In this document: positions 45,968-57,004 of the stretch, piece by piece | Position numbering within the stretch: the first letter of the stretch is position 1 | How the letters are laid out: every line of letters starts with the position of its first letter | Assembly: GCF_012910905.1 (NCBI RefSeq) | Contig: NZ_WTVN01000012.1 | Coordinates: forward strand, 1 to 64,000 | Origin: Aromatoleum toluvorans | GTDB taxonomy: Bacteria > Pseudomonadota > Gammaproteobacteria > Burkholderiales > Rhodocyclaceae | DNA length: 64,000 nt | Reading direction: 5' to 3' | The notes under the pieces: model-generated | Told to the model about the DNA's origin: nothing | The model's input: only the letters and a program-made list of their open reading frames with translations | Databases searched by the model: none | Translations under genes and position numbers: made by a program

Positions 45968-47080
45968 TCAGTCGACGCGATGCCCCTGAGCGAGATACTC
46001 GCGGCTGCGCATCTCGATCAGCCGGCTAACGGTGCGGACGAACTCATGGGCGTAGTGCCCTTCGGTATAAAGTTCGGGCGCTTCAACCTCCGCGCTCATG
46101 ATCAGCTTCACCCTGTGGTCATACAATACGTCGACCAGCCAGGTAAAGCGCCTGGCTTCCGCGGCATTGCCGGCGGTCATGCGCGGCACGCCCGACAACA
46201 GGAGCGTGTGATGTTCGCGCGCGATCTCGAGGTAATCGTTTTGCGATCGGGGGCCGCCGCACAGGGTCGCAAAATCGAACCAGATCACCCCGGGACCATG
46301 CGCCAGCACCGGCATCTTGCGCTCGAACAGGTCGATTTCCCCGGCCGCCGCCTCTGTGCCCGAGAGACGACGAAAGTCCCCTCTCATCTTCCGGTCCGAC
46401 TCCTTGTCGGAGGGCACCAGGTAGATCTCGATCCGCTCGAGTGTACGCAGTCGATAGTCGGTCCCGTGATCCACTTCGATGACATCGAACCGGCGCTTGA
46501 TCATTTCGATCGCCGGCAGGAAATTGATCCGCTGGAGACCGTTCGGGTATAGCCCCTCAGGCGGATAGTTCGAGGTCATCACGAAGATGACTCCCCGTGC
46601 AAACAGGGCATCGAGAAGCCGGCCCAGGATCATCGCGTCGGCGATGTCCGACACATGGAACTCGTCGAAGCACAGCAACCGTGTCTGCCGCGCGACCCGA
46701 TCCGCGACACGCTGCAGGGGATCAGGTTCGTTGTTGAAGTTCTTGAGGTCGTTCTGCACCTCCTGCATGAAGGCATGAAAGTGCACGCGACGCTTTCGCT
46801 GGTAGGGCACGGCGTCGAAGAAGCAATCCATCAGGAAGCTCTTCCCCCGACCTACCCCTCCCCAGAAATAAACGCTGCGCGGCATGCGCGGACGCGCGAA
46901 CATCTTCCTGAGGGTTCCCCGCCGCGCCGCCTTGAAACCGATGAGTTCCGTATACATCTGCTGGAGCCGCTGCGCGGCCGCGCGCTGCTCGGGGTCGGAC
47001 TTGTAACCGCGCGACTTCAGCTGCGCCTCGTAGGCGTCGAGCATGCCGTGCTGCGGGACGTTCAGGACACGGTGGGGCAT
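45968..47080 (-). CDS. zapE: Cell division protein ZapE (AFG1-like ATPase)
   Basis: A 370-residue AAA-type ATPase. It has Walker A YFWGGVGRGKSFLMDCFF (about 71-88), RVHFHAFMQEVQNDL, Walker B LLCFDEFHVSDIADAMILGRLL (about 136-157), and the SNYPPEGLYPNGLQR loop. In E. coli ZapE binds FtsZ under low oxygen or heat. It follows lpd by 84 bases on the same strand and precedes the helicase gene. Confidence 0.92.
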   Translation of the reverse strand: MPHRVLNVPQHGMLDAYEAQLKSRGYKSDPEQRAAAQRLQQMYTELIGFKAARRGTLRKMFARPRMPRSVYFWGGVGRGKSFLMDCFFDAVPYQRKRRVHFHAFMQEVQNDLKNFNNEPDPLQRVADRVARQTRLLCFDEFHVSDIADAMILGRLLDALFARGVIFVMTSNYPPEGLYPNGLQRINFLPAIEMIKRRFDVIEVDHGTDYRLRTLERIEIYLVPSDKESDRKMRGDFRRLSGTEAAAGEIDLFERKMPVLAHGPGVIWFDFATLCGGPRSQNDYLEIAREHHTLLLSGVPRMTAGNAAEARRFTWLVDVLYDHRVKLIMSAEVEAPELYTEGHYAHEFVRTVSRLIEMRSREYLAQGHRVD

Positions 47081-47164
47081 GGAAACTGGGATGCGAGAAT
47101 CGATAAAGAAACGAGGGGTGGTCGGGGATTATCCCGCACCACCCCTCTCCGGACCAGCGATCGA

Positions 47165-48595
47165 TCAGAAGTGCAGCGGGCGCTTGTCCACCGCGAGAGC
47201 CGCCTCGTGCACCACCTCCGACAACGTCGGGTGGGCATGGCAGATCCGCGCCAGATCCTCGGAAGCGCCGCCGAATTCCATCGCCACCACCGCCTCCGAG
47301 ATCAGCTCGGAAGCGTTGGCACCGATGATATGCACGCCGAGGATGCGGTCGGTGTTGGCGTCAGCCAGCATCTTGACGAAGCCGGTCGGATCGCCGGAAC
47401 CGAGCGCGCGGCCGTTGGCCATGAACGGGATCTTGCCCGCGCGATAAGCCACCCCCTCGGCCTTGAGCTGCTGCTCGGTCTTGCCGACCCACGCGATCTC
47501 GGGCGAGGTGTAGATGACGCCCGGGACGGTGTCCATGTTGCAGTGGCCGGCCTGTCCCGCGATGATCTCGGCGACCATCACGCCCTCTTCCATCGCCTTG
47601 TGCGCGAGCATCGGGCCGCGCACGACGTCGCCGACCGCGTACACGTTCGGCAGATTGGTCTTGCAGTGTCCATCGACCGCGATCTGGCCCCGCTCGTTGA
47701 CGTTCAGCCCGACCGCCGCGGCGTTCAGGCCGTCGGTGTTCGGCACGCGCCCCACCGACACGATCAGGCGATCGCATTCGAGCTTTGCTTCCTTGCCGTC
47801 CTTGTCGGTATAGGCGAGCGACACGCCCTTCTTCGTGACCTTCGTCTCGCCGATGGTCACGCCGGTCTCGATCACGAGTCCCTGCTTCTTGAAGACCTTC
47901 AGCGCTTCCTTGGCGACATCGACGTCCGCGAAGGACATGAAGTCCGGCAGCGCTTCGAGCACGGTCACGTCTGCACCCAGGCGGCGCCACACCGAGCCCA
48001 TTTCGAGACCGATCACGCCAGCGCCAATCACGCCCAGCTTCTTCGGCACCGAGTCGAAATCCAGCGCACCGACGTTGTCGCAAACGATCTTGTTATCGAC
48101 CGGGATGCCTGGCAGGTGACGAGGCTTCGAACCGGTCGCGATGATGACGTGCTTCGCCTCGACCGTCTCGTTGCCGACCTTGACGACATAGCCCCCCGCA
48201 CCCGCGCTCTCGAAGCTGCCGTGCCCGGCGAGGAAGGTCACCTTGTTCTTCTTGAACAGACCCTTGATGCCCGTGGTGAGCTGGTCGACCACCTTATCCT
48301 TGCGGGCGATCATCGTCGGCACGTCGATGCTGACCTTGCCACCGACCTTGATGCCCTGCCCTTCGAAGGAATGCTCTGCTTCCTCGAACAGATGCGAGGT
48401 GTGAAGCAATGCCTTGGACGGAATGCAACCCACGTTGAGGCAGGTGCCTCCGAGACGGGGCTCGCCCTTCGGATCGGCATACGGGTTGGATTCGGCGCAC
48501 GCCGTCTTGAAACCGAGTTGAGCAGCACGGATCGCCGCCACGTATCCGCCCGGGCCACCGCCGATAACGAGTACGTCGAATTGCTTGTCAGCCAT
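47165..48595 (-). CDS. lpd: Dihydrolipoyl dehydrogenase (E3)
   Basis: A 476-residue FAD disulfide oxidoreductase, the E3 of the 2-oxoglutarate (and possibly pyruvate) dehydrogenase complex. It has [21 protein letters not shown] (N-terminal FAD motif), the redox pair [30 protein letters not shown], and the C-terminal catalytic His-Pro-Thr in [10 protein letters not shown]. The ATG at 48595 fits. A terminator hairpin with its U tract ends only 14 bases before this start, so lpd expression may be attenuated relative to sucAB. Confidence 0.97.
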   Translation of the reverse strand: MADKQFDVLVIGGGPGGYVAAIRAAQLGFKTACAESNPYADPKGEPRLGGTCLNVGCIPSKALLHTSHLFEEAEHSFEGQGIKVGGKVSIDVPTMIARKDKVVDQLTTGIKGLFKKNKVTFLAGHGSFESAGAGGYVVKVGNETVEAKHVIIATGSKPRHLPGIPVDNKIVCDNVGALDFDSVPKKLGVIGAGVIGLEMGSVWRRLGADVTVLEALPDFMSFADVDVAKEALKVFKKQGLVIETGVTIGETKVTKKGVSLAYTDKDGKEAKLECDRLIVSVGRVPNTDGLNAAAVGLNVNERGQIAVDGHCKTNLPNVYAVGDVVRGPMLAHKAMEEGVMVAEIIAGQAGHCNMDTVPGVIYTSPEIAWVGKTEQQLKAEGVAYRAGKIPFMANGRALGSGDPTGFVKMLADANTDRILGVHIIGANASELISEAVVAMEFGGASEDLARICHAHPTLSEVVHEAALAVDKRPLHF

Positions 48596-48609
48596 TATTC
48601 TTGACTCCG

Positions 48610-48663
48610 AAAAAAGAAAAACGTGGCGCCGCCGGGCGATTGCGTCCCGGCGGATCGCCACGC
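48610..48663 (-). terminator. Terminator-like hairpin between sucB and lpd
   Basis: On the reverse strand CGTGGCG pairs with CGCCACG, and CCGCCGGG with CCCGGCGG, across a short loop. TTTTTCTTTTTT follows. It begins 11 bases after the sucB stop. Because lpd starts immediately after the T tract, it is likely a partial terminator or attenuator. Confidence 0.85.
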
Positions 48664-48673
48664 GAGCGTGAAA

Positions 48674-49861
48674 TTACACGTCGAGGATCAGGCGGGCCGG
48701 ATCTTCCAGCGCTTCCTTCATCGTCACGAGGCCGAGCACGGCTTCGCGGCCGTCGATGATACGGTGGTCGTACGACATGGCCAGGTAGTTGATCGGACGG
48801 ATCACGATCTGGCCGTTCTCGACCACCGGACGGTCCTTGGTTGCATGGATGCCAAGGATGGCGGACTGCGGCGGGTTGATGATCGGCGTCGACAGCATGG
48901 AACCGAACACGCCGCCGTTGGAGATCGAGAAGGTGCCGCCCGAAAGCTCCTCGAGCGACAGCTTGCCGTCCTTGGCCTTCTGGCCGAATTCGGCGATCTT
49001 CTTCTCGATGTCGGCGATCGACATCTGGTCCGCGTCGCGCAGGATCGGCACGACGAGGCCACGCGGCGAACCGACGGCGATGCCGATGTCGATGTAGCCG
49101 TGGTAGATGATGTCGCTGCCGTCAACCGAGGCGTTCAGGATCGGGAACTTCTTCAGCGCTGCAACGGCAGCCTTGACGAAGAAGCCCATGAAGCCCAGGC
49201 GCACACCATGTGCCTTCTCGAACTTGTCGCCGTACTGCTTGCGCATGGCCATCACAGGCGCCATGTTCACTTCGTTGAACGTGGTCAGGATGGCGTTCTC
49301 GTTCTTCGACTGGATCAGGCGCTCGGCGATGCGGGCACGCAGACGGGTCATCGGGACGCGCTCTTCCGGACGCTCGCCCGTCAGGGCAAGCGGCGCGGGC
49401 GCAGCAGCGGCCGCCGCCGAACGCACCTGAGCGGCAACCGCGTCTTCCTTGGTCACACGGCCGCCACGGCCGGTGCCGGCCACATCCCCGGCCACGATGC
49501 CCTTCTCTTCGAGGATCTTGCGCGCTGCGGGGCTGGCCGTACCGGCTGCCGTCGCGGGCGCCGCAGCAGCGGGCGCCGCTGCCGCAGCCGCGGCAGGCGC
49601 TGCCGCACCGGCAGCAGCCTTCGCTTCGGTGTCGATCTGGGCGATCAACTCGCCCGAGTTCACGTTGTCACCGTTGGCCTTGACGATCTTCACGAGAACG
49701 CCATCGGCGGGGGCCGGGGTCTCGAGCACGACCTTGTCGGTTTCGATGTCGATCAGGTTCTCGTCGCGCGCGACGGCGTCCCCTTCCTTCTTGTGCCACG
49801 ACACCAGCGTGGCTTCGGAGACGGATTCCGACAGTTGCGGCACTTTTACTTCGATCAGCAT
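48674..49861 (-). CDS. sucB: 2-oxoglutarate dehydrogenase E2 (dihydrolipoyl succinyltransferase)
   Basis: A 395-residue E2 core subunit. An N-terminal lipoyl domain has the lipoylated Lys in [16 protein letters not shown] (about Lys43). It is joined by an Ala/Pro-rich linker to a peripheral-subunit-binding domain ([16 protein letters not shown]) and a catalytic domain ending [16 protein letters not shown] with the active-site His. It follows sucA by 31 bases. Confidence 0.97.
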   Translation of the reverse strand: MLIEVKVPQLSESVSEATLVSWHKKEGDAVARDENLIDIETDKVVLETPAPADGVLVKIVKANGDNVNSGELIAQIDTEAKAAAGAAAPAAAAAAAPAAAAPATAAGTASPAARKILEEKGIVAGDVAGTGRGGRVTKEDAVAAQVRSAAAAAAPAPLALTGERPEERVPMTRLRARIAERLIQSKNENAILTTFNEVNMAPVMAMRKQYGDKFEKAHGVRLGFMGFFVKAAVAALKKFPILNASVDGSDIIYHGYIDIGIAVGSPRGLVVPILRDADQMSIADIEKKIAEFGQKAKDGKLSLEELSGGTFSISNGGVFGSMLSTPIINPPQSAILGIHATKDRPVVENGQIVIRPINYLAMSYDHRIIDGREAVLGLVTMKEALEDPARLILDV

Positions 49862-49892
49862 GTAAGGAACTCCCGATTGCTATATTTATTAG

Positions 49893-52739
49893 TTAGTTAG
49901 GCGATTGCTGCGTCGTGTCCTGGATCGGACCGAAGGCATTTTCGATGACGGCCTTCTGTTGCGCGTTGTGCTTCGCGTAGTAGCCGACCGCGGGCGATGC
50001 CGAGGCAGGACGGCTGACGAGCAGCAGGCGGCGCTTGCCGAGCACGTTCACGAGGTGCTGGCGCGAGGCGAGCCAGTACCATGCACCCTGGTTGCGCGGC
50101 TCTTCCTGGCACCACACCACTTCCTTGGCGTTCGGGAACTGGTTGATCGCCGCGGCGAAGGCCTCCGTCGGGAACGGATAGATCTGCTCGATGCGGACGA
50201 GCGCCGTATCGGTGATCTTGTTCTCGCGACGATGCGCCAGCAGTTCGTAGTAGATCTTGCCCTGGCACAGTACGACGCGCTTGACCTTCTTCGGATCGAG
50301 TTTCTCGACCTCCGGGATCACGGTCTGGAAGCTGCCGTTCGCCAGTTCGTCGATCGTCGAGATCGCTTCCTTGTGACGCAGCAGCGACTTCGGCGTGACG
50401 ATGATCAGCGGCTTGCGCAGCTTGCGCACCATCTGGCGGCGCAACAAATGGAAGATCTGTGCCGGCGTGGTCGGCACGCACATCTGCCAGTTGTTTTCCG
50501 CCGCGAGGCTCATGAAACGCTCCGGACGGCACGACGAGTGCTCCGGTCCCTGGCCTTCGTAGCCGTGCGGCAGCATCATCACGAGTCCGCTCAGACGGCC
50601 CCACTTCGCCTCGCCGGAGCTGATGAACTGGTCGATGACGACCTGGGCACCGTTTACGAAGTCGCCGAACTGGGCTTCCCATACGACGAGCTCGTTCGGT
50701 TCGGTGGTCGAGTATCCGTATTCGAACGCCAGCACTGCCTCTTCGGACAGCACGGAATCGAAGCACTGGAAGCCGGCCTGGCCATCCTGGATATGGTCGA
50801 GCGGCTTGTAGATACCCTCGTCCCAACGCTCGCGCTTCTGATCGTGCAGAACGGCATGGCGATGGAAGAAGGTGCCGCGCCCCACGTCCTCACCGGAAAG
50901 TCGAACGCGATAACCCTGCGCAAGCAGGCTGGCGTAGGCGAGGTTCTCACCCATGCCCCAGTCGAGCGGCAGTTCGCCGCGTGCCATCGCGGCGCGATCG
51001 TCGATGATCTTCTTGACGCGCGAATGCAGCGCAAAGGTCGTCGGAATCGTCGACAGGCGCTCGCCCAGGCGCTTGACTTCGGGCACGGGAATGGCCGTGT
51101 CGGCGGCGTCGGTATACGGCTTCTTCAGGAACGGCGTCCAATCCACCGAGAACTGGCGGTTGTGTCCGGGCAATACCGGGTTCGATAGCAGCTCGCCGCG
51201 GTCCAGATGCTCGCGGTACTCGGCGATGATGCGATCGGGCTCGTCGGTCTTGCAGGTGCCTTCGGTGACCAGGCGATCGGCGTAAAGCTTGCGCGTGCCC
51301 GGATGCTTCTGGATGGTCCGATACATCAGCGGCTGCGTCACCATCGGCTCGTCCTGCTCGTTGTGGCCGAGCTTGCGGAAGCAGATGATGTCGATGACGA
51401 CGTCCTTCTTGAACTCCTGACGGAATTCGACCGCGAGTTTCGTCACGAATGCGACAGCTTCGGGATCGTCGCCGTTCACGTGGAAAATCGGCGCCTCGAC
51501 CATCTTGAAGATGTCGGTGCAATACAGCGAGCTGCGGTAGTCACGCGGATCGGAGGTCGTGAAGCCGATCTGGTTGTTGATGACGATGTGGATCGTGCCG
51601 CCCGTTCCGTAGCCGCGCGTCTGGGAGAAATTCAGCATCTCCTGGTTCACGCCTTGGCCGGCGACCGCCGCGTCACCGTGGATGAGCACGGGGATGACCT
51701 GGGTCTTGCTTTCATCGCTGCGCCGGACCTGGCGGGCATACACCGAACCTTCGACCACCGGGTTGATGATCTCGAGGTGCGACGGGTTGAACGCCAGCGT
51801 CAGGTGCATCGGCCCGCCCTGGGTCATGACGTCGCTGGAGAAACCCATGTGATACTTGACGTCGCCGGCGGTCAGGTCGGCGGCGGCCTTGCCCTCGAAC
51901 TCCGAGAACAGCATCGACGGCGACTTGCCCAGCGTATTCACGAGCACGTTGAGACGGCCGCGGTGCGCCATGCCGATGACGACTTCCTGCGCACCGAGCC
52001 CGCCGCCAACGTTGATCAGCTCATCCATCGCGACGATCGCCGATTCACCGCCCTCGAGCGAGAAGCGCTTCTGGCCGACGTACTTCGTGTGCAGGTAGCG
52101 TTCGAGCGTTTCGGCGGCGGTAACGCGTTCCAGAATGCGTTTCTTCTTCGCTGCGTCGTAGCGCGGCGTCGCACGCGCGCTTTCGAGACGCGCCTGGATC
52201 CAGCGCTTCTGCGAGATCTCGGAGATGTACATGTACTCCGAACCGACCGAGCCGCAATAGGTCTGGCGCACGGCCTCGAGGATCTCGCGCAGCGTCGCGT
52301 GATCGGTCGAGAAACCGTGGAAGGATCCGGTGTTGAAGCTGCGCGAGAGGTCAGCTTCGGTAAATCCGTAATAGGACGGTTCAAGCTCGGCGATATGCGG
52401 ACGCTCGGTCCGACGCAGCGGATCGAGGTTCGCCCAGCGGTTGCCGAGGAAGCGGTAAGCGTTAATCAACTGCAGCGTGCTGACCTGGCGCTTGTCGTCG
52501 CCTTCCGGCGCCACGGTGCGCACCGGACCGCGCTTGGCCATTTCGGCGAAGGCCGCGATCACCGGGCCATGCGCCACGTCGCGCAGCGCCGCACCGCTCT
52601 GCGCCTGGAGTTTGTCAAAGTATTCACGCCACGATTCGGATACCGACGCCGGATCCGAAAGATAGTTCTCATAGAGCTCCTCGATGAACGGCGCATTGCT
52701 GCCGAACAAGTGAGAAGTTGCCTTTTTCTGAGTCGTCAT
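49893..52739 (-). CDS. sucA: 2-oxoglutarate dehydrogenase E1
   Basis: A 948-residue thiamine-diphosphate enzyme that decarboxylates 2-oxoglutarate and succinylates the lipoyl of E2. It has LSDPASVSESWREYF, GMAHRGRLNVLVNTLGK (about 261-277), the ThDP-motif region HGDAAVAGQGVNQEMLN, and HGYEGQGPEHSS. The start is preceded by gltA's terminator, so it probably has its own promoter or is partly fed by readthrough. Confidence 0.98.
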   Translation of the reverse strand: MTTQKKATSHLFGSNAPFIEELYENYLSDPASVSESWREYFDKLQAQSGAALRDVAHGPVIAAFAEMAKRGPVRTVAPEGDDKRQVSTLQLINAYRFLGNRWANLDPLRRTERPHIAELEPSYYGFTEADLSRSFNTGSFHGFSTDHATLREILEAVRQTYCGSVGSEYMYISEISQKRWIQARLESARATPRYDAAKKKRILERVTAAETLERYLHTKYVGQKRFSLEGGESAIVAMDELINVGGGLGAQEVVIGMAHRGRLNVLVNTLGKSPSMLFSEFEGKAAADLTAGDVKYHMGFSSDVMTQGGPMHLTLAFNPSHLEIINPVVEGSVYARQVRRSDESKTQVIPVLIHGDAAVAGQGVNQEMLNFSQTRGYGTGGTIHIVINNQIGFTTSDPRDYRSSLYCTDIFKMVEAPIFHVNGDDPEAVAFVTKLAVEFRQEFKKDVVIDIICFRKLGHNEQDEPMVTQPLMYRTIQKHPGTRKLYADRLVTEGTCKTDEPDRIIAEYREHLDRGELLSNPVLPGHNRQFSVDWTPFLKKPYTDAADTAIPVPEVKRLGERLSTIPTTFALHSRVKKIIDDRAAMARGELPLDWGMGENLAYASLLAQGYRVRLSGEDVGRGTFFHRHAVLHDQKRERWDEGIYKPLDHIQDGQAGFQCFDSVLSEEAVLAFEYGYSTTEPNELVVWEAQFGDFVNGAQVVIDQFISSGEAKWGRLSGLVMMLPHGYEGQGPEHSSCRPERFMSLAAENNWQMCVPTTPAQIFHLLRRQMVRKLRKPLIIVTPKSLLRHKEAISTIDELANGSFQTVIPEVEKLDPKKVKRVVLCQGKIYYELLAHRRENKITDTALVRIEQIYPFPTEAFAAAINQFPNAKEVVWCQEEPRNQGAWYWLASRQHLVNVLGKRRLLLVSRPASASPAVGYYAKHNAQQKAVIENAFGPIQDTTQQSPN

Positions 52740-52807
52740 TGTGATGCCACCTGTAGTCTTGTTGCTCTGCTTGGGCTATTCGACGCTAAAACCCGGCGTC
52801 TCCGAAC

Positions 52808-52842
52808 AAAAAACGGGATGGCCGCGTCGAACGACCATCCCG
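52808..52842 (-). terminator. Terminator between gltA and sucA
   Basis: An 8-bp stem CGGGATGG / CCATCCCG with a 13-base loop (which itself can pair CGCG/CG) is followed on the reverse strand by TTTTTTG. It ends the sdhCDAB-sdhE-gltA transcript. Confidence 0.85.
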
Positions 52843-52887
52843 CGGAGATCACAGCCGGGATTCTCTCCCGCCCCTGGTCATCATCTC

Positions 52888-54183
52888 TTACGGACGCTGA
52901 GCCAGTTCCGGCACATTGCGGCGTGCCGCGCCGACGTACAGCTGACGCGGACGCCCGATCTTGTATTCCGGATCGGTGATCATTTCTTCCCACTGGGTGA
53001 TCCAGCCGACCGTACGGGCAAGCGCGAAGATGCAGGTGAACATCGAGGTCGGAATACCGAGGGCCTTCTGCACGATGCCCGAATAGAAGTCGACGTTCGG
53101 ATACAGCTTCTTCTCGACGAAATATTCGTCCTCGAGCGCGATCTTCTCGAGTTCCTTGGCCAGCTTGAACAGGCGGTCGTTCTCGAGCCCCAGCTCGCCG
53201 AGCACGTCGGCGCAGACCTTGCCCATGAGCTTCGCGCGCGGGTCGAAGTTCTTGTACACGCGGTGACCGAAGCCCATCAGCTTGAAGCTGTCGTTCTTGT
53301 CCTTGGCACGCTTGATGTACTCGCCGACACGCGACACGTCGCCGATTTCTTCGAGCATGTTCAGGCAGGCTTCGTTCGCACCACCGTGCGCCGGGCCCCA
53401 CAGGCAGGCGATGCCCGCCGAGATGCACGCGAACGGGTTGGCGCCCGACGAACCCGCGAGGCGCACCGTCGAGGTCGACGCGTTCTGCTCGTGATCGGCG
53501 TGGAGCGTGAAGATGACGTCGAGCGCACGCACCAGGACCGGGTTCGGCTCGTACTTCTCGCACGGCGTGCCGAACATCATGTGCATGAAGTTCGCCGTGT
53601 AATCGAGGTCGTTGCGCGGGTACATGAACGGCTGGCCCATGTTGTACTTGTACGCCATCGCCACGATCGTCGGCAACTTCGCGATCAGGCGGTTGATCGA
53701 GATGTTGCGGTGCGCAGCATCCGAGAAATCCATCGCCTCATGGTAGAACGCCGACAGCGCGCCCACCACGCCGACCATCACCGCCATCGGATGCGCATCG
53801 CGACGGAAGCCCGTGTAGAACTTCGTCATCTGATCGTGCAGCATCGTGTGGTTCTTGATCGTCGTCTCGAACTCACCCTTCTGCGTGGCGTTCGGCAGCT
53901 CGCCGTTCTTCAGCAGATAGGCGACTTCCAGGAAGTTGCACTTCTCGGCCAGTTGCTCGATGGGATAACCGCGATACAGCAGCTCGCCCTTGTCACCGTC
54001 GATGAAGGTAATCGTGGACTTGCAGCTCGCGGTCGAAAGGAACCCGGAGTCATAGGTGAAGAGACCGGTCTTGGCACCAAGAGTACGGATGTCGATGACA
54101 TCATTGCCATGGGTGCCGGTCATCACCGGGAATTCGACGGTCTTGCCATCGACGGTAAGCGTTGCGGTGCGTTCAGTGCTCAT
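52888..54183 (-). CDS. gltA: Citrate synthase (type II hexameric)
   Basis: A 431-residue synthase condensing oxaloacetate and acetyl-CoA. It has the N-terminal NADH-sensitive extension domain ([17 protein letters not shown]), the [21 protein letters not shown] segment with catalytic His, and [15 protein letters not shown] with the second His. An Asp-containing [15 protein letters not shown]-like segment (here [18 protein letters not shown]) is also present. The ATG at 54183 is preferred; the longer frame covers the 62-base gap to sdhE. Confidence 0.98.
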   Translation of the reverse strand: MSTERTATLTVDGKTVEFPVMTGTHGNDVIDIRTLGAKTGLFTYDSGFLSTASCKSTITFIDGDKGELLYRGYPIEQLAEKCNFLEVAYLLKNGELPNATQKGEFETTIKNHTMLHDQMTKFYTGFRRDAHPMAVMVGVVGALSAFYHEAMDFSDAAHRNISINRLIAKLPTIVAMAYKYNMGQPFMYPRNDLDYTANFMHMMFGTPCEKYEPNPVLVRALDVIFTLHADHEQNASTSTVRLAGSSGANPFACISAGIACLWGPAHGGANEACLNMLEEIGDVSRVGEYIKRAKDKNDSFKLMGFGHRVYKNFDPRAKLMGKVCADVLGELGLENDRLFKLAKELEKIALEDEYFVEKKLYPNVDFYSGIVQKALGIPTSMFTCIFALARTVGWITQWEEMITDPEYKIGRPRQLYVGAARRNVPELAQRP

Positions 54184-54245
54184 AGGTCGTCCCTTATGCG
54201 TGCCCGTATTAACTACTTGCTCCCTGTAATGACCGCCCTGCCGAA

Positions 54246-54482
54246 TCAACGCTGACTCAGCAGGCCGATCATCTCCTTCCAGCGATCGACCTCGCAGGGC
54301 TTGCTGCCGTTGACCATGGCCCACAGCTCATGGTCCTCGCAGCGCAGCAAATCCTCGAGGTCTGCCAGTTGACTGTCCGTGAGACGGTCAAAATCCCTTT
54401 CCAGAAAACGTGCGAAGACAAGGTCGAGCTCCAGAAGAGCCCGACGGCATTGCCAGCGCACGCGTCCCCGGTTGATGCTCAT
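54246..54482 (-). CDS. sdhE: FAD assembly factor SdhE
   Basis: A 78-residue SdhE/YgfY family protein that promotes covalent flavinylation of SdhA. The [17 protein letters not shown] segment is the conserved flavin-transfer region (family RGxxE-type surface), and [14 protein letters not shown] follows. ATG overlaps the sdhB stop by 4 bases (ATGA), so it is coupled to the operon. Ends 62 bases before gltA. Confidence 0.93.
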   Translation of the reverse strand: MSINRGRVRWQCRRALLELDLVFARFLERDFDRLTDSQLADLEDLLRCEDHELWAMVNGSKPCEVDRWKEMIGLLSQR

Positions 54483-55189
54483 ACTGCCCGGCTGACCATC
54501 ATGTCCTTGATCTTGCCGATCGCGCGCGTCGGATTCAGACTCTTCGGACACACGTCGACACAGTTCATGATGGTGTGGCAGCGGAACAGGCGATACGGGT
54601 CCTCGAGGTTGTCGAGGCGCTCGCTCGTCGCCTCGTCGCGCGTATCGGCGAGGAAGCGGTACGCCGCGAGCAGGCCCGCCGGGCCGACGAACTTGTCCGG
54701 GTTCCACCAGAACGACGGGCAGGACGTCGAGCAGCAGGCGCACAGGATGCACTCGTAGAGCCCGTTGAGTTCTTCGCGGTCTTCCGGCGATTGCAGGCGC
54801 TCGCGCTCGGGTGCCGGCGCGTCGTTGATCAGGTACGGCTTGATCGAGTGGTACTGCTTGAAGAACTGGGTCATGTCCACGATCAGGTCGCGGATCACGG
54901 GCAGCCCGGGCAGCGGACGCAGCACGATGGGCTGCGGCAGGCTGTCGATGTCGGTGAGGCATGCGAGACGGTTCTTGCCGTTGACGTTCATTGCGTCGGA
55001 ACCGCAAACGCCTTCGCGGCAGGAACGGCGGAAAGACAGCGAATCGTCCTTCGACTTCAGGCGAACCAGCGCGTCGAGCAGCTTCTTGTCCGACGGCTCC
55101 AGTTCGAGGGTGTAGTCCTGCATGTACGGCTTGTCGTCCTTGTCCGGATCGTAGCGGTACATCTTCAATTGAATGGTGCGCTTGCTCAT
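54479..55189 (-). CDS. sdhB: Succinate dehydrogenase iron-sulfur subunit
   Basis: A 236-residue subunit carrying [2Fe-2S], [4Fe-4S] and [3Fe-4S] clusters. Cysteine sets are CREGVCGSDAMNVNG with LAC (about 56-75), CILCACCSTSCP (about 144-155) and CVDVCPKSLNPT (about 200-211). It relays electrons from FAD to ubiquinone. It lies 19 bases after sdhA. The ATG at 55189 (MSKRTIQLKMYRY) fits the family. Confidence 0.97.
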   Translation of the reverse strand: MSKRTIQLKMYRYDPDKDDKPYMQDYTLELEPSDKKLLDALVRLKSKDDSLSFRRSCREGVCGSDAMNVNGKNRLACLTDIDSLPQPIVLRPLPGLPVIRDLIVDMTQFFKQYHSIKPYLINDAPAPERERLQSPEDREELNGLYECILCACCSTSCPSFWWNPDKFVGPAGLLAAYRFLADTRDEATSERLDNLEDPYRLFRCHTIMNCVDVCPKSLNPTRAIGKIKDMMVSRAV

Positions 55190-55208
55190 TTCAGTATTTC
55201 TCCCGCGC

Positions 55209-57002
55209 TCAATAGGTGCGCTTTGCGAGCGCAATCGGGTCCACATCTTGCGACAACGGCTGCATCGTCACCGGCTTGTATTCGAGCCGGTTTCCGTCTC
55301 TGTACCACAAGGTGTGCTTGAGCCATTCATTGTCATTGCGGCCGTTCGGGAATTCCGCCGTATCCGGCGCGTCGTCGCGCACGTGGGCACCGCGGGATTC
55401 CTTCCGCGCCTCGGCCGACACCATGGTCGCCTTTGCGACTTCGATGAGGTTGTCGAGTTCGAGCGCTTCGGTGCGTGCAGTGTTCCAGACCTTCGATTTG
55501 TCCTTGATCTCGGTACGCTTCGAACGTTCGGCCACGTCGAGGATGGCGGCGACGCCTTCCTTCAGCAGCTTGTCGAAACGGAACACGCCCGCGTGCTTCT
55601 GCATCGTGCGACGCATTTCAAGGCCGACATCGAACACGCTCTCGCCATTGGTCTGCCCCTCGAGGCGTGCCAGACGCGCGAGCGAGACGTCGGCGGCGTC
55701 GGCCGGCAGCGGCTTGAGGCTGAGATTGCCGTTGCTCAGGTCCTCGACGACCGACTCGCCCGCCGACTTACCGAACACCAGCAGGTCGAGCAGAGAGTTG
55801 GTACCAAGACGATTGGCGCCGTGCACCGATGCGCAGGCACATTCGCCCGCCGCGTAGAAGCCGGTGATCGGGGCGTTCGGGTTGCCGTTCTTCGGCGCGA
55901 CGACCTGACCCTTGTAGTTGGTCGGGATGCCGCCCATCTGGTAATGCGCCGTCGGCACGACCGGGATGGGAGCCTTGATCGGATCCACCCCCGCGAACTG
56001 GATCGAGATTTCGCGGATGCCGGGCAGGCGCTTCATGATCGTTTCGGGCGACAGGTGCGTGATGTCCAGCAGCACGTGATCCTTGTCGGGCCCGCAGCCG
56101 CGTCCCTCGTTGATCTCGGTGACCATCGAACGCGAAACGACGTCGCGCGACGCGAGGTCCTTCAGGTTCGGCGCATAGCGCTCCATGAAGCGCTCGCCGG
56201 ACGCGTTGCGCAGGATCCCGCCCTCACCGCGCACGCCTTCGGTGATCAGCACTCCCGCGCCGAACACGCCGGTCGGGTGGAATTGCCAGAATTCCATGTC
56301 CTCGAGCGGAACGCCGGCGCGCGCCGCCATCCCCAGACCGTCACCGGTGTTGATGAACGCATTCGTCGAGCTGTGGAAGATACGGCCGGCGCCACCGGTC
56401 GCGAAGATCGTCGCCTTGGCATGGAAGATCGAGACTTCGCCCGTTTCCATTTCCAGCGCAGTCACGCCCAGGACGTCGCCGTCCGCGTTGCGGATCAGGT
56501 CGAGCGCCATCCACTCCACAAAGAACTGCGTATTGGCGCGAACGTTGCGCTGATACAGCGCATGCAGCATCGCGTGGCCGGTACGGTCGGCGGCGGCGCA
56601 GGATCGCGAAACGGGCGACTTGCCGTAGTTCTGCGAGTGGCCGCCGAACGGACGCTGATAGATCTTGCCGTTGTCGGTGCGGTCGAACGGCATGCCGTAA
56701 TGCTCGAGTTCGACGACGACCTCGTTCGCCTTGCGGCACATGAATTCGATGGCATCCTGGTCGCCCAGCCAGTCCGACCCCTTCACGGTGTCGTACATGT
56801 GCCAGTGCCAGTTGTCCTCGGTGGAGTTCCCGAGCGACGCCGCGACGCCGCCCTGGGCTGCCACGGTGTGCGAACGGGTCGGAAACACCTTGGTCAGCAC
56901 GGCAGTTTTCAGGCCGGCTTCGGAAAGTTGCAGGGCCGCACGCAGGCCGGCACCGCCGGCACCAACGATAACTGCGTCAAAAGTACGCTTAGCGACAGTC
57001 AC
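55209..57002 (-). CDS. sdhA: Succinate dehydrogenase flavoprotein subunit
   Basis: A 597-residue flavoprotein with the FAD-binding motif [18 protein letters not shown] and the covalent-FAD His in [11 protein letters not shown]. It also has [21 protein letters not shown] and the catalytic Arg region. The start is taken as GTG at 57002 because GGAGG lies 8 bases upstream; it begins [11 protein letters not shown] and lies 2 bases after the sdhD stop. A TTG five codons earlier is in frame but would overlap sdhD and is spaced badly from the ribosome site. Confidence 0.95.
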   Translation of the reverse strand: MTVAKRTFDAVIVGAGGAGLRAALQLSEAGLKTAVLTKVFPTRSHTVAAQGGVAASLGNSTEDNWHWHMYDTVKGSDWLGDQDAIEFMCRKANEVVVELEHYGMPFDRTDNGKIYQRPFGGHSQNYGKSPVSRSCAAADRTGHAMLHALYQRNVRANTQFFVEWMALDLIRNADGDVLGVTALEMETGEVSIFHAKATIFATGGAGRIFHSSTNAFINTGDGLGMAARAGVPLEDMEFWQFHPTGVFGAGVLITEGVRGEGGILRNASGERFMERYAPNLKDLASRDVVSRSMVTEINEGRGCGPDKDHVLLDITHLSPETIMKRLPGIREISIQFAGVDPIKAPIPVVPTAHYQMGGIPTNYKGQVVAPKNGNPNAPITGFYAAGECACASVHGANRLGTNSLLDLLVFGKSAGESVVEDLSNGNLSLKPLPADAADVSLARLARLEGQTNGESVFDVGLEMRRTMQKHAGVFRFDKLLKEGVAAILDVAERSKRTEIKDKSKVWNTARTEALELDNLIEVAKATMVSAEARKESRGAHVRDDAPDTAEFPNGRNDNEWLKHTLWYRDGNRLEYKPVTMQPLSQDVDPIALAKRTY

Positions 57003-57004
57003 GC

